A stretch of DNA of 64,000 bases from the NCBI GenBank assembly GCA_965205275.1, contig OZ242168.1, positions 496,001 to 560,000 of the forward strand, in the 5' to 3' direction. The position numbers were made by a program, and so were the translations under genes. The notes under the pieces were generated by a model. It made no database searches, was not told where the DNA came from, and saw nothing but the letters and a program-made list of their open reading frames with translations. This DNA comes from WTFY01 sp965205275. GTDB taxonomy: Bacteria; Pseudomonadota; Gammaproteobacteria; UBA4575. Positions 27,995 to 36,657 of the stretch are shown one piece after another (the first letter of the stretch is position 1; every line of letters starts with the position of its first letter).

Positions 27995-28921
27995 CTAATT
28001 CAGGGGAAAGATCAAAGCCGCCATGGCTGACCCTTCCAGTTGTTGATAGTACTCGATTTCTTTTTCAGCCGGTGGCACGTTGCCAATCGGTTCGAGAATT
28101 CGTCGGTTGTTGAACCAGTCCACCCAAGTTAAAGTTGCAAATTCAACGTCTTCGATATTTCGCCAGGGATCTTGCTGTCGGATGACTTCGGTCTTGTACA
28201 AACCGTTGATGGTCTCAGCCAACGCATTGTCGTAGGAATCGCCGACGCTGCCGACCGATGAATCGATGCCAGCATCAGCCAATCGTTCGGCGTAACGAAT
28301 CGACAGGTATTGAACACCGCGGTCACTGTGGTGAATCAGGCCGTGCTGGCCGTTCACCGAACGCGCATACAGCGCTTGCTCCAGGGCATCCAAAGCCAGA
28401 TCGGATCGTAGCGAAGTCGACACTCGCCAGCCGACAATGCGGCGGGCAAAGGCGTCGATCACGAAGGCTACGTAGACAAATCCCCGCCAGGTTGCGACGT
28501 ACGTCAGATCGGCAACCCACAAGGCATTCGGCCGCGACACCGTAAAGTCTCGCTGCACACGATCCAACGGCCGCTCCGAGGTCTCGTCCGGCAACGTCGT
28601 CTTAATGCGCCGACCTCGCACCACGCCGTGCAAACCCAGCTCTCGCATCAAGCGAGCCACGGTACAACGCGCCACGACAACGCCTTCACGCTGCAGCTGG
28701 CGCCAGACCTTGCGAATCCCGTAGACGCGGTAATTGTCTTCCCACACGCGTTCTATCTCGCCTCTCAGCCAGGCATCAACTCGCGCCCGATCCGAGCGGC
28801 GATCCGGAGGTCGCTGCAATACTTTGTGCGCGTAATACGTCGATGGGGCAATCGGCAATACCGCGCAGATCGGCTCAACCCCAAATCGCTCTTTATGACC
28901 GTCAATATAAGTAACCATCAC
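27995..28921 (-). CDS. IS51-type OrfB transposase with C-terminus altered by a nested IS
   Basis: 308 residues with the rve core: ALWVADLTYVATWRGFVYVA, IHHSDRGVQYLS and SVGDSYDNALAETINGLYK. Without the nested IS the frame would end ...LEGSAMAA-stop; the insertion replaces the stop so that the protein now ends AALIFPLN. The catalytic core is intact. It overlaps orfA by 4 bp. Confidence 0.88.
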   Translation of the reverse strand: MMVTYIDGHKERFGVEPICAVLPIAPSTYYAHKVLQRPPDRRSDRARVDAWLRGEIERVWEDNYRVYGIRKVWRQLQREGVVVARCTVARLMRELGLHGVVRGRRIKTTLPDETSERPLDRVQRDFTVSRPNALWVADLTYVATWRGFVYVAFVIDAFARRIVGWRVSTSLRSDLALDALEQALYARSVNGQHGLIHHSDRGVQYLSIRYAERLADAGIDSSVGSVGDSYDNALAETINGLYKTEVIRQQDPWRNIEDVEFATLTWVDWFNNRRILEPIGNVPPAEKEIEYYQQLEGSAMAALIFPLN

Positions 28922-29241
28922 TTCAGTCGGCGGTCGAGCTCCGCCTGGGCGAAAAAAGCCGAGGCAGTACGCAATATCTCATTGGCACGCTTCAGCTCCC
29001 GATTCTCCCGCTCCAATGCCTTGAGTCGCTCACGATCTTCTGTCGTTTGACCACCGCGTCGACCTTGATCCGTCTCAGCACGGCGTACCCAACTTCGCAG
29101 AGTCTCCGGCGTACAGCCAATCTTCTTCGCTATGGAACACATCGCCGACCACTGCGAGGAATACTCTCGCTCATGTTCGAAAACCATGCGCACCGCTCGT
29201 TCCCGCACTTCCGGGGAATATCTGTTTGTTTTGCTCATCAC
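28918..29241 (-). CDS. IS51-type OrfA
   Basis: 107 residues: RYSPEVRERAVRMVFEHERE, CTPETLRSWVRRAE (helix-turn-helix) and a coiled-coil RLKALERENRELKRANEIL. Typical first ORF of the IS51 group of IS3 elements. Confidence 0.9.
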   Translation of the reverse strand: MMSKTNRYSPEVRERAVRMVFEHEREYSSQWSAMCSIAKKIGCTPETLRSWVRRAETDQGRRGGQTTEDRERLKALERENRELKRANEILRTASAFFAQAELDRRLK

Positions 29242-29288
29242 TCCATCCTCTCAAGAAATGGAGTCTCCGGTAAACCCGGGGCGGTTCA

Positions 29289-30463
29289 AGGTATGCAAAG
29301 CCGCGTAGTTTTCGCCAGTTCTTCTCAGCGCACTGGCCAAGCTTGAACATCATGTGCAATAAACTGTCGCGCGTCATACAGCCTTTTGTTCGTGTCGTAC
29401 GATGACGGATGGTGGCAAAGGTCGACTCGATCGGATTGGTCGTTCGAAGGTGCTGCCAGTGCACTGCGGGAAAATCATAGAACGTCATTAACGATTGCCG
29501 ATCCTTGAGCAGGCAGTTGGTCGCCTTCGGATACCTGGCTTCATAGGTGACGATAAACTGATCAAAAGCCTGCTCGGCATGCTCGCGGGTGGCGGCCTGC
29601 CAGATCTCGTGCAGCGCCGATTTGGCTTTCGGCTGAACGCTCTTTGGCATCGCGTTGAGCACATTGCCGGTCTTATGCATCCAGCAGCGTTGTTGACGGG
29701 TCGCCGGGAATACTTCCTCGAGCGCCGCCCAGAAACCCAGGGCACCATCGCCGAGCGCCAGTTCCGGGGCATTCATGCCGCGTGTCTTCAGATCCAGCAG
29801 CACTTCGCGCCAACTCTGTGTTGACTCCCGAATGCCGTCCTCGATCGCCAGAAAATGCTTGTCACCACGCGCGTTGACGGCCACGATTACCAGCGCGCAC
29901 AGCCGCTGGCGATCCGCTCTCAGGCCACTGTAGATACCGTCCGCCCAGATATACACCCAGCGATCGTGGCCTAAACGACGACGTCGCCAGCTCTCGTATT
30001 CCTGCCGCCACGTCTGCCTCAGGCGCGATACCGTACTCGCCGATAAACCCTTGGCTTCGGCGCCCAGCAGCACTTCCAGCGCCGGCTGCATCTCGCCGGT
30101 GGAAATCCCCTTCAGATACAGCCATGCCAGCGCCGCTTCCAGACTCGCGGTCTTGCGCACATACGGCGGTACCAGCGCCGAGTGAAAACTCACCGGCTTG
30201 CCGTCACGGCTGCGTATCTTCGGTACCTGCACCGTTACCGGGCCAATGCCGGTCTGAATGTCTCGCGCCGACTGATAGCCGTTCCTGACCACCGCCGTAC
30301 GACCCACCTCATCTCGCCGCCCAGACAACGCCGAGAGTAGTTCACTAACCTCTAATTCCAGACCCTGTGCAATCAGCTTGTGTGCTCCGTCGCGGATCAA
30401 CTCCGTCAGCTCGTCACGGATCTTCTCTCGACCTGATAATGCGACAACGTTATGCTTACTCAT
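29289..30463 (-). pseudogene. IS256-family transposase, 3'-truncated
   Basis: Starts at MSKHNVVALSGREKIRDELT (ATG 30463, SD GGAG upstream) and matches the intact copy until KLRGFAYL. There it runs into the neighbouring IS and reads unrelated residues to 29171. The mutator-type DDE core is present (VYIWADGIYSGLR, LALGDGALGFWAALEE, TTNPIESTFATIRHR), but the C-terminus and one inverted repeat are gone, so it is not expected to move by itself. One residue differs from the other copy (Glu against Gly near position 52). Confidence 0.85.
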
Positions 30464-30567
30464 GGTGGCGTATCTCCTCAGTTGAATGAATTGCTTCGTA
30501 ACAACCATTTCAACCAGATATGCCGCCTTTTTTCAATTCAGCCGTACACCACTTTCGACCATAACTC
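29289..30567 (-). mobile_element. IS256-family element, copy 1, truncated
   Basis: The right end is intact: complement of GAGTTATGGTCGAAAGTGGT ends at 30567. The left end stops abruptly at 29289 where the IS51-type element begins, so the last about 29 codons of the transposase and the left inverted repeat are missing. The full copy at 33791-35176 shows what is lost. Confidence 0.88.
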
Positions 30568-30732
30568 TTTTTACACTGGCTATCTGTAATGCGGAGTAGG
30601 GTTTATTTCGTGCCAGCCAGCACTCGTCATAGGGACTTTGGTGTGTGTGTTTACATATTTCGTGTTAAGGGGGTAAACCCAGGGAAGGTATGAGCACGGA
30701 TTTTATCTTATGAGGAGCCTGTTGTTCTTGTT

Positions 30733-31083
30733 CTACTTGAGTTTTGCTTTGCATGTGTCGGTTACTGTTTTCCAGCAACAATGATAAGTCCAGCCCGGCC
30801 CGCTTGAATTTGATTCGTCTGCAACAATTTTTTTATTTTTCCCCGGATTGGTTGGCATACCACCATTACCTTCGAGGTTAAGTAACTTGGCCTTGTCTAA
30901 CACCGTAGACCTGCATAAGGTAATCCCGCGTACAACTCCTAAATAGAGTTCTTCTCTATCTGGTGTATAGAAATACACATTCATTTCTTCCTGTTCTAGA
31001 GTTCTTCCAAGGATGTCGCATCCGGATATAGTAGTCAAAAATATAAATATAGCAGAATACTTGAATATGCGTGCTCGTAACAT
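30733..31083 (-). CDS. Predicted lipoprotein, 116 residues
   Basis: An N-terminal signal (MLRARIFKYSAIFIFLTTIS) ends in a lipobox ISGC with the lipidated Cys near residue 22. The mature part has several cysteines (CRSTV, YHCCWKTVTDTCKAKLK) that could form disulfides, and a YFYTPDREELYLGVV strand region. No family recognised. It sits alone between an IS256 remnant and an IS407-type element. Confidence 0.68.
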   Translation of the reverse strand: MLRARIFKYSAIFIFLTTISGCDILGRTLEQEEMNVYFYTPDREELYLGVVRGITLCRSTVLDKAKLLNLEGNGGMPTNPGKNKKIVADESNSSGPGWTYHCCWKTVTDTCKAKLK

Positions 31084-31299
31084 GACTGAGTCCCTTAAGT
31101 AAAGTAGATTTGTACCGCGTGTATGTTAGTCCACAATGACTAGTGAAACCTATAAATTATAACTATGTGTATATAAATAATTCTATGGAGTGTAATTCCT
31201 CGCCCGATTTTTTTAAAAATAGAGATGATGCCTGAATGTTAGTCCATATGATCTTTCCCCTGAATTAGATCCATTCCTGGTGAGGGAAAAATTATCATA

Positions 31300-32076
31300 T
31301 CATGCTGCTTGTTGTGCGAATACAGCCGGTGGTACGTAGCCAAGTGAGCTGTGTGGTCGTATATAGTTATAGTGGCGTCGCCAGTCATTGATGATGCATC
31401 GTGCATCAGGCAGATTGCGAAACCAATGTTGATTGAGACAGGTATCTCGAAAGCGGGCATTGAACGATTCCACGAACGCATTCTGAGTGGGTTTGCCCGG
31501 TTGAATAAAATGCAGTTTCACACCGCTTTGTTGTGACCAGAAGAACATCGCCTTGCTGGTCAGTTCGCTACCGTTGTCGCACACAATAGTTTTTGGTAAG
31601 GAACGAAGCGTTCCGATCTCTTCCAGAAACCCTGCCAATCGAAGACCGGATATTGAGGTATCTACAATCTGTCCAATACATTCCCGGCTGTAGTCATCGA
31701 TGATGTTTAACACCCGAAAGCGCCGACTTGAAGCCAACTGGTCAGAGACAAAGTCGAGTGACCAACGTTGCCCCGGCCCATCCGGTATCATCATTGGTAT
31801 CCTGGGACGTATCAGCTTCTTCCGTCGTCGTGTTCTCACCTGTAGATTCGCCTCACAATACAGTCGGTAGGTGCGCTTGCGATTGATAACCAGACCTTCC
31901 GCTGCCAATAGTCCATGCAGTATCAGGTAGCCATAACGCGGATACTGCGTGGCCAGCTCTTTCAGTCGTTGGCACAGGACTTTATCGTGCTTAGGTCTCG
32001 GTCGATACTGCATGACTGAGCGAGATAAGCCCACCAATCGACACGCCCGCCGCTGACTGGCAAGGTTGGCCGTCAC
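31300..32076 (-). CDS. IS3-family OrfB transposase, copy 2
   Basis: 258 residues, same sequence as the first copy, with the DDE core intact (WSLDFVSD, VCDNGSELTS, NAFVESFNARFRD). Confidence 0.92.
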   Translation of the reverse strand: MTANLASQRRACRLVGLSRSVMQYRPRPKHDKVLCQRLKELATQYPRYGYLILHGLLAAEGLVINRKRTYRLYCEANLQVRTRRRKKLIRPRIPMMIPDGPGQRWSLDFVSDQLASSRRFRVLNIIDDYSRECIGQIVDTSISGLRLAGFLEEIGTLRSLPKTIVCDNGSELTSKAMFFWSQQSGVKLHFIQPGKPTQNAFVESFNARFRDTCLNQHWFRNLPDARCIINDWRRHYNYIRPHSSLGYVPPAVFAQQAA

Positions 32077-32111
32077 CAGATGCTCAACACCCCGGCGACG
32101 GGCAGCGGGCG

Positions 32112-32378
32112 TTAAAATTTTTTTCCGACCAGTTCCTTTAATGCCGCATTATCCAGCATCGTATCCGCCAGTAGACGTTTGAGTTTAGTGTTCTCGCTCT
32201 CCAGTTCCTTCAGGCGTTTGGCCTCAGAGACTTCCATACCAGCGTACTTCGACTTCCAGCGGTAGATGCTCTGTTCACTTACATTGTGCTTACGTACCAG
32301 GTCTGGCATTTTGGCGCCGGCCTCATGCTCTTTCAGGATCGAAATGATCTGCTCGTCGGTAAATCGTTTGCCTTTCAT
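32112..32378 (-). CDS. IS3-family OrfA, copy 2
   Basis: 88 residues, same as in copy 1, with the A7 slippery run before its stop. Confidence 0.92.
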   Translation of the reverse strand: MKGKRFTDEQIISILKEHEAGAKMPDLVRKHNVSEQSIYRWKSKYAGMEVSEAKRLKELESENTKLKRLLADTMLDNAALKELVGKKF

Positions 32379-32456
32379 CTTGGGACCTCCTAAGGTTCAA
32401 ATTATAGGAAAATCCCTCACATAAAGTGGATCGGGTTACGGGGGAAAGATCACATA

Positions 32457-32594
32457 AACTTGAAGAGCTGGGTTGATCGCGTATTTACTAAACAATTCTC
32501 TTTGTTTTATTGCAAGATTGGTGAAGAAATTAATTGTACAGAGAACACCTTTAACGAAGCAGTCTATAAGGCGGCATTAGAGGTAATCGAGTAA
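32457..32594 (+). pseudogene. Possible 3' gene remnant beside an IS
   Basis: An open frame from the IS edge reads NLKSWVDRVFTKQFSLFYC then KIGEEINCTENTFNEAVYK and AALEVIE-stop. The amphipathic, Cys-containing end looks like real protein, but no start with a ribosome site exists and, after removing the IS, a stop lies a few codons upstream. It may be a degraded gene tail. Nothing else was found between 32595 and 32747. Confidence 0.3.
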
Positions 32595-32747
32595 TTGTAA
32601 GCCGATACTTGATATTGAGATAAGCAAATATTTAAGAACTATAAGAGAGAGTATCAGGTGGCTCTTTATAGTTGTTTTATAGAGTTAAAAAATGGAGTTA
32701 GTAAATAGAGTAGAAAGAAAGTTTTCTCTTTAAACGTATGGAACTAA

Positions 32748-33560
32748 CTAGTGTGACATCAATACAGGTATCTCGGCATTTCGTGATACTAGATTAGTAA
32801 CTCCACTCAATATAGCTTCGCTGAGCCGCGAATGCCCGTAGGCTCCCATTACGATTAATTCTCTGTTCTCTTCTTTTGCAAGAGCAAGGAGTCTACGGCC
32901 GATCGATTTTTCAATATCATTTAGCAGGCTGGGTTCTGCAAGAGGACCTTCAAGTGAATGCTGTTCTATTTTGGCATCAATCCCGTGTGCAGCTAGATAT
33001 AAAGCCAGTGATTGCTTTTCATGATCATTTATTTTTCCAAATGCAGCGATTACGATGTCACTCGCTTTGTGTAAAAGAGGGAGCGTATCATGTAATGTGC
33101 GTGCTGCTTCTCGAGTACTTTTCCATGCAACTAATATGCGATCAAAAGCTACTTTTGAAATTTTTGAAGGAGGTAGTAGCAATACCGGACAACTTGCTGT
33201 CAATAGAATTTTATCTACTGTTTTATGGTTATTCTTATTTCGACGAAGTAGAACGAGGTCTGCATAGAGACTCTGCAGAGCTACTTCAGCAACTACATCT
33301 CCTCCTTCCGTATAATACCAATCCCCTTTTACATCCGCTGCTTTTACAAAGGATTCAAAATCTTCATGCACTTCTTTCGCCTTATTATGGAAAGATTCCA
33401 CATCTACTACATCCGGCATGCTGAACATTGTTGATGTCAACGGTACTACGTAGACTCCTGAAATGCGACCATCACTTGCTTTAGCCATACTTGTTGCAAC
33501 ATCAAGCAAGCTGGAGTTATTTGCATCATTTTCTAGCAGTACCACTATATTTCTATACAT
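32748..33560 (-). CDS. Universal stress protein, tandem UspA domains
   Basis: 270 residues with two UspA folds (about 1-135 and 140-270). The second ends in the ATP-binding pattern G-x2-G-x9-G-x-T as VMGAYGHSRLSEAILSGVT. The first domain lacks a clear copy of this motif, as is common in tandem Usp proteins. A cytoplasmic stress-response role is likely; no specific partner is known. Transcribed alone between two IS elements; AGGATCC precedes the ATG on the minus strand. Confidence 0.88.
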   Translation of the reverse strand: MYRNIVVLLENDANNSSLLDVATSMAKASDGRISGVYVVPLTSTMFSMPDVVDVESFHNKAKEVHEDFESFVKAADVKGDWYYTEGGDVVAEVALQSLYADLVLLRRNKNNHKTVDKILLTASCPVLLLPPSKISKVAFDRILVAWKSTREAARTLHDTLPLLHKASDIVIAAFGKINDHEKQSLALYLAAHGIDAKIEQHSLEGPLAEPSLLNDIEKSIGRRLLALAKEENRELIVMGAYGHSRLSEAILSGVTNLVSRNAEIPVLMSH

Positions 33561-33790
33561 TTTAGGATCCTTTTAGCAGGTTAGATGTCTTCTTCTTTGT
33601 TACCCCTTTCTATAAACAAACATACTAATTATGTAGGAACTAATTTTGACCCATGTCAACCGAAATGTAAATGGCATCTTAGATAATAAGAGCTAGTATG
33701 TAAAATCAATAATCATAGATAAAACAAGTTTGAAACTACACTTTAAATACTAAGTGGATGTTACGGGAAAGCAGGGTATTGGAAACTGGT

Positions 33791-35176
33791 GAGCTATTGT
33801 CAAATCTGGTGTATGCCGATGAAATCAAGCGGCAACCTGGTCTGATTGTTCAATCTCTTCTCCGTTAATAAATTTCACGCCTTCAACAATCTTCGCCAGG
33901 TATGCAAAGCCGCGTAGTTTTCGCCAGTTCTTCTCAGCGCACTGGCCAAGCTTGAACATCATGTGCAATAAACTGTCGCGCGTCATACAGCCTTTTGTTC
34001 GTGTCGTACGATGACGGATGGTGGCAAAGGTCGACTCGATCGGATTGGTCGTTCGAAGGTGCTGCCAGTGCACTGCGGGAAAATCATAGAACGTCATTAA
34101 CGATTGCCGATCCTTGAGCAGGCAGTTGGTCGCCTTCGGATACCTGGCTTCATAGGTGACGATAAACTGATCAAAAGCCTGCTCGGCATGCTCGCGGGTG
34201 GCGGCCTGCCAGATCTCGTGCAGCGCCGATTTGGCTTTCGGCTGAACGCTCTTTGGCATCGCGTTGAGCACATTGCCGGTCTTATGCATCCAGCAGCGTT
34301 GTTGACGGGTCGCCGGGAATACTTCCTCGAGCGCCGCCCAGAAACCCAGGGCACCATCGCCGAGCGCCAGTTCCGGGGCATTCATGCCGCGTGTCTTCAG
34401 ATCCAGCAGCACTTCGCGCCAACTCTGTGTTGACTCCCGAATGCCGTCCTCGATCGCCAGAAAATGCTTGTCACCACGCGCGTTGACGGCCACGATTACC
34501 AGCGCGCACAGCCGCTGGCGATCCGCTCTCAGGCCACTGTAGATACCGTCCGCCCAGATATACACCCAGCGATCGTGGCCTAAACGACGACGTCGCCAGC
34601 TCTCGTATTCCTGCCGCCACGTCTGCCTCAGGCGCGATACCGTACTCGCCGATAAACCCTTGGCTTCGGCGCCCAGCAGCACTTCCAGCGCCGGCTGCAT
34701 CTCGCCGGTGGAAATCCCCTTCAGATACAGCCATGCCAGCGCCGCTTCCAGACTCGCGGTCTTGCGCACATACGGCGGTACCAGCGCCGAGTGAAAACTC
34801 ACCGGCTTGCCGTCACGGCTGCGTATCTTCGGTACCTGCACCGTTACCGGGCCAATGCCGGTCTGAATGTCTCGCGCCGACTGATAGCCGTTCCTGACCA
34901 CCGCCGTACGACCCACCCCATCTCGCCGCCCAGACAACGCCGAGAGTAGTTCACTAACCTCTAATTCCAGACCCTGTGCAATCAGCTTGTGTGCTCCGTC
35001 GCGGATCAACTCCGTCAGCTCGTCACGGATCTTCTCTCGACCTGATAATGCGACAACGTTATGCTTACTCATGGTGGCGTATCTCCTCAGTTGAATGAAT
35101 TGCTTCGTAACAACCATTTCAACCAGATATGCCGCCTTTTTTCAATTCAGCCGTACACCACTTTCGACCATAACTC
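33791..35176 (-). mobile_element. IS256-family element, copy 2, complete
   Basis: The inverted repeats GAGCTATTGTCAAATCTGGT (33791) and GAGTTATGGTCGAAAGTGGT (complement ending 35176) are imperfect but clear. GAAACTGGT is found directly on both sides (33782-33790 and 35177-35185), a 9 bp target duplication in the IS256 range. Confidence 0.94.
33825..35072 (-). CDS. IS256-family transposase (mutator type)
   Basis: 415 residues from MSKHNVVALSGREK (ATG 35072 with SD GGAG); the frame is open to 35117. DDE landmarks: VYIWADGIYSG, LGDGALGFWAALEEVFP, QRCWMHKTGNVLNAMP and NPIESTFATIRHRT. It is full length and probably active; the other copy at 29.3 kb is truncated. Confidence 0.94.
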   Translation of the reverse strand: MSKHNVVALSGREKIRDELTELIRDGAHKLIAQGLELEVSELLSALSGRRDGVGRTAVVRNGYQSARDIQTGIGPVTVQVPKIRSRDGKPVSFHSALVPPYVRKTASLEAALAWLYLKGISTGEMQPALEVLLGAEAKGLSASTVSRLRQTWRQEYESWRRRRLGHDRWVYIWADGIYSGLRADRQRLCALVIVAVNARGDKHFLAIEDGIRESTQSWREVLLDLKTRGMNAPELALGDGALGFWAALEEVFPATRQQRCWMHKTGNVLNAMPKSVQPKAKSALHEIWQAATREHAEQAFDQFIVTYEARYPKATNCLLKDRQSLMTFYDFPAVHWQHLRTTNPIESTFATIRHRTTRTKGCMTRDSLLHMMFKLGQCAEKNWRKLRGFAYLAKIVEGVKFINGEEIEQSDQVAA

Positions 35177-35234
35177 GAAACTGGTATGTACGAAGCAATT
35201 CGAAAAAGCGCTCAATGGCATCGATAGCGCTAAC

Positions 35235-35423
35235 TTAAAAAAGATACTCTAAAGCCATAACTACCCAGCCTACAGTCCACAAAATTCCAAAAAAAATAAA
35301 ACCAAGACTTGCCAAACTATAACCACTTTTCTTTATTTCAATTGTTTCTAAATGGATCAGGCCAATTCCTAATATTGTAAAAACTATGGAAATTATACCT
35401 AAGACAAATTGCATGCTTGTCAC
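35235..35423 (-). CDS. Small membrane protein, 62 residues
   Basis: Two hydrophobic segments (FVLGIISIVFTILGIGLI and SLGFIFFGILWTVGWVVMAL) joined by HLETIEIKKSGYS. No named family recognised. It begins about 50 bp from the IS256 right end. The region 35424-35663 to its right holds no further gene that I can see. Confidence 0.55.
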   Translation of the reverse strand: MTSMQFVLGIISIVFTILGIGLIHLETIEIKKSGYSLASLGFIFFGILWTVGWVVMALEYLF

Positions 35424-35663
35424 TACCTAAAAATACTTGAACTGTTACATCGCTATGATAGTCATACAGCATACAAGGTACGCTGTGGTGAGCCCGTAGT
35501 TTATCAGAACAGGTGGCGATAAAAACAAGCATACATACAGTTATAACTGCACAGCATCAGCAATTTAGGCTGATATTCCACCAAAAACTCCAGCCTTACC
35601 TGTTGTCGTACTTTGGTTTTGGGGCGGTAGGTTGATCATCACAAGGTTAATTCCTGATATACT

Positions 35664-35692
35664 AAGCTGGTCCTTTAATGAAAGACCAGCTT
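35664..35692 (+). promoter_or_regulatory. Inverted repeat upstream of the DUF4242 gene
   Basis: The 9 bp arms AAGCTGGTC and GACCAGCTT match perfectly and lie 27 bp before the DUF4242 start. There is no T-run, so it is more likely an operator or 5' leader structure than a terminator. Confidence 0.4.
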
Positions 35693-35718
35693 AAGTACTA
35701 TAGCGGGGGAGGTTTAAC

Positions 35719-35982
35719 ATGCCCATTTATGCAGTTCAGCGAAAGCTGCCTGGAATCACGATGGATGATTTAGCAAATGCACAGAAAGCTGCCATCAACA
35801 CCAGTAATAAAATTACCGCAGAGGGAACACCAGTAAAATATATTCGAAGCAATTTTTACCCAGGAGATTCCCGATGTACTTGCCTGTTTGAAGCAAATGA
35901 TGCTGAGGCAGTTGAAAAGGTTAATAAAGAAGCGTCATTGCCGTTTGAAACAGTGGAAGAAGTACTGGATTTGAATCCATAG
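35719..35982 (+). CDS. DUF4242 family protein
   Basis: 87 residues: MPIYAVQRKLPGITMDDLAN, VKYIRSNFYPGDSRCTCLFE and EAVEKVNKEASLPFETVEEV, the ferredoxin-like DUF4242 pattern, including a conserved Cys region. A Streptomyces member (SCO4226) binds nickel; the role here is unknown. Strong SD GGGGGAGG before the ATG, and an inverted repeat upstream suggests control. Confidence 0.82.
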   Translation: MPIYAVQRKLPGITMDDLANAQKAAINTSNKITAEGTPVKYIRSNFYPGDSRCTCLFEANDAEAVEKVNKEASLPFETVEEVLDLNP

Positions 35983-36344
35983 CTCACAAACCGTTCATAA
36001 AAACTGGTACATGTCAGCAACGAAATTTGACATTTAAGCTTCAGCCTGCCTGAATCAGTTGGTTGGTCCACCTTGTAAAGCTTTGCTTTCATTGGTTTTT
36101 TTGTATAGCTGAGTTAGTTGTGCGGCACGATCTTTCCGAACTCCACATACTGTTAGGCTTTCAGAGCAGCTCTGCAAAATGTTACAGGACCATGTAGGCT
36201 CTTGCTTTGTTTTGTATGCCCGCTCGACAAGCAGTTTCTGAGGCATTTAGGTTAAATGAACGCATGGACGGACAAGAGGTCTGAGTGCAAAGAAAACATT
36301 GCAAGCGATAAGGCTTCAATTTATGTGCTGTAGAGTAGGTGTTC
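35983..36344. other. Intergenic stretch with one doubtful small ORF
   Basis: No clear gene. A minus-strand frame 36246 to 36055 (63 codons, MPQKLLVERAYKTKQEPTW then a Cys-containing helix-like part) has a protein-like composition but no ribosome site and no known relative; it could be the tail of a decayed gene. Confidence 0.35.
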
Positions 36345-36542
36345 ATGAAGAATAAAAGTGTATGGGCAGTTGCCGGTGCAGTTTCTGTATTCATAGGCTT
36401 GGTAATTGGAGTTTTTACCCTAGTCAGGTCAGGTGCTATTACGCCGGAAGTAGGGTTGCTGATGCTCATTTGCTTGCTGGGACTCTATGCGGGTTTTGGA
36501 ATACTGATTGCCGCATATCGGCTTGTGAACAGGCTAGAGTGA
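36345..36542 (+). CDS. Small membrane protein, about 65 residues
   Basis: Two hydrophobic segments starting MKNKSVWAVAGAVSVFIGLV, with GLLMLICLLGLYAGFGILIA as the second, ending AAYRLVNRLE. A GTG at 36339 is an alternative start. No named family. Located upstream of the dihydroorotase gene on the same strand, 115 bp apart. Confidence 0.6.
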   Translation: MKNKSVWAVAGAVSVFIGLVIGVFTLVRSGAITPEVGLLMLICLLGLYAGFGILIAAYRLVNRLE

Positions 36543-36657
36543 AATACGATATACTGTCTGGATGCGAGAATCCTTTTTCAACTGAAAGTCAATCTGCCGC
36601 ATATCAACCGCCTGTTGCCCCTACTGAATCAGGTGAAAATCTAGGAGAGTGGCTTTT

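Larger units (their letters stand above)
26811..28014 (+). mobile_element. IS3-family (IS407-type) element, copy 1, nested
   Basis: 1204 bp. Ends TGATCTTTCCCCCGTAACCC (26811) and the complement of TGATCTTTCCCCTGAATTAG (ending 28014). AAGC lies at 26807-26810 and again at 28015-28018, a 4 bp target duplication as usual for the IS407 group. It is inserted at the last codons of orfB of the IS51-type element. Further copies lie at 31249-32452 and 53588-54791. Confidence 0.93.
26766..29288 (-). mobile_element. IS3-family (IS51-type) element interrupted by another IS
   Basis: Ends: TGAACCGCCCCGGGTATTCC at 26766 and the matching complement TGAACCGCCCCGGGTTTACC ending at 29288. The IS407-type element 26811-28014 lies inside it, with AAGC duplicated on both sides. 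AGG flanks both outer ends, but the left neighbour is not IS256 sequence while the right neighbour is, so a simple insertion with 3 bp duplication is doubtful. Confidence 0.85.
31249..32452 (-). mobile_element. IS3-family (IS407-type) element, copy 2
   Basis: 1204 bp, same ends as copy 1. CATA lies directly left (31245-31248) and right (32453-32456), a clean 4 bp target duplication. Orientation is opposite to copy 1. Confidence 0.93.

Noticed and set aside
26763..29291. AGG as a true target duplication of the IS51-type element
   Set aside because: The two flanks do not belong to one original sequence: right is IS256, left is not. A 3 bp match can be chance.
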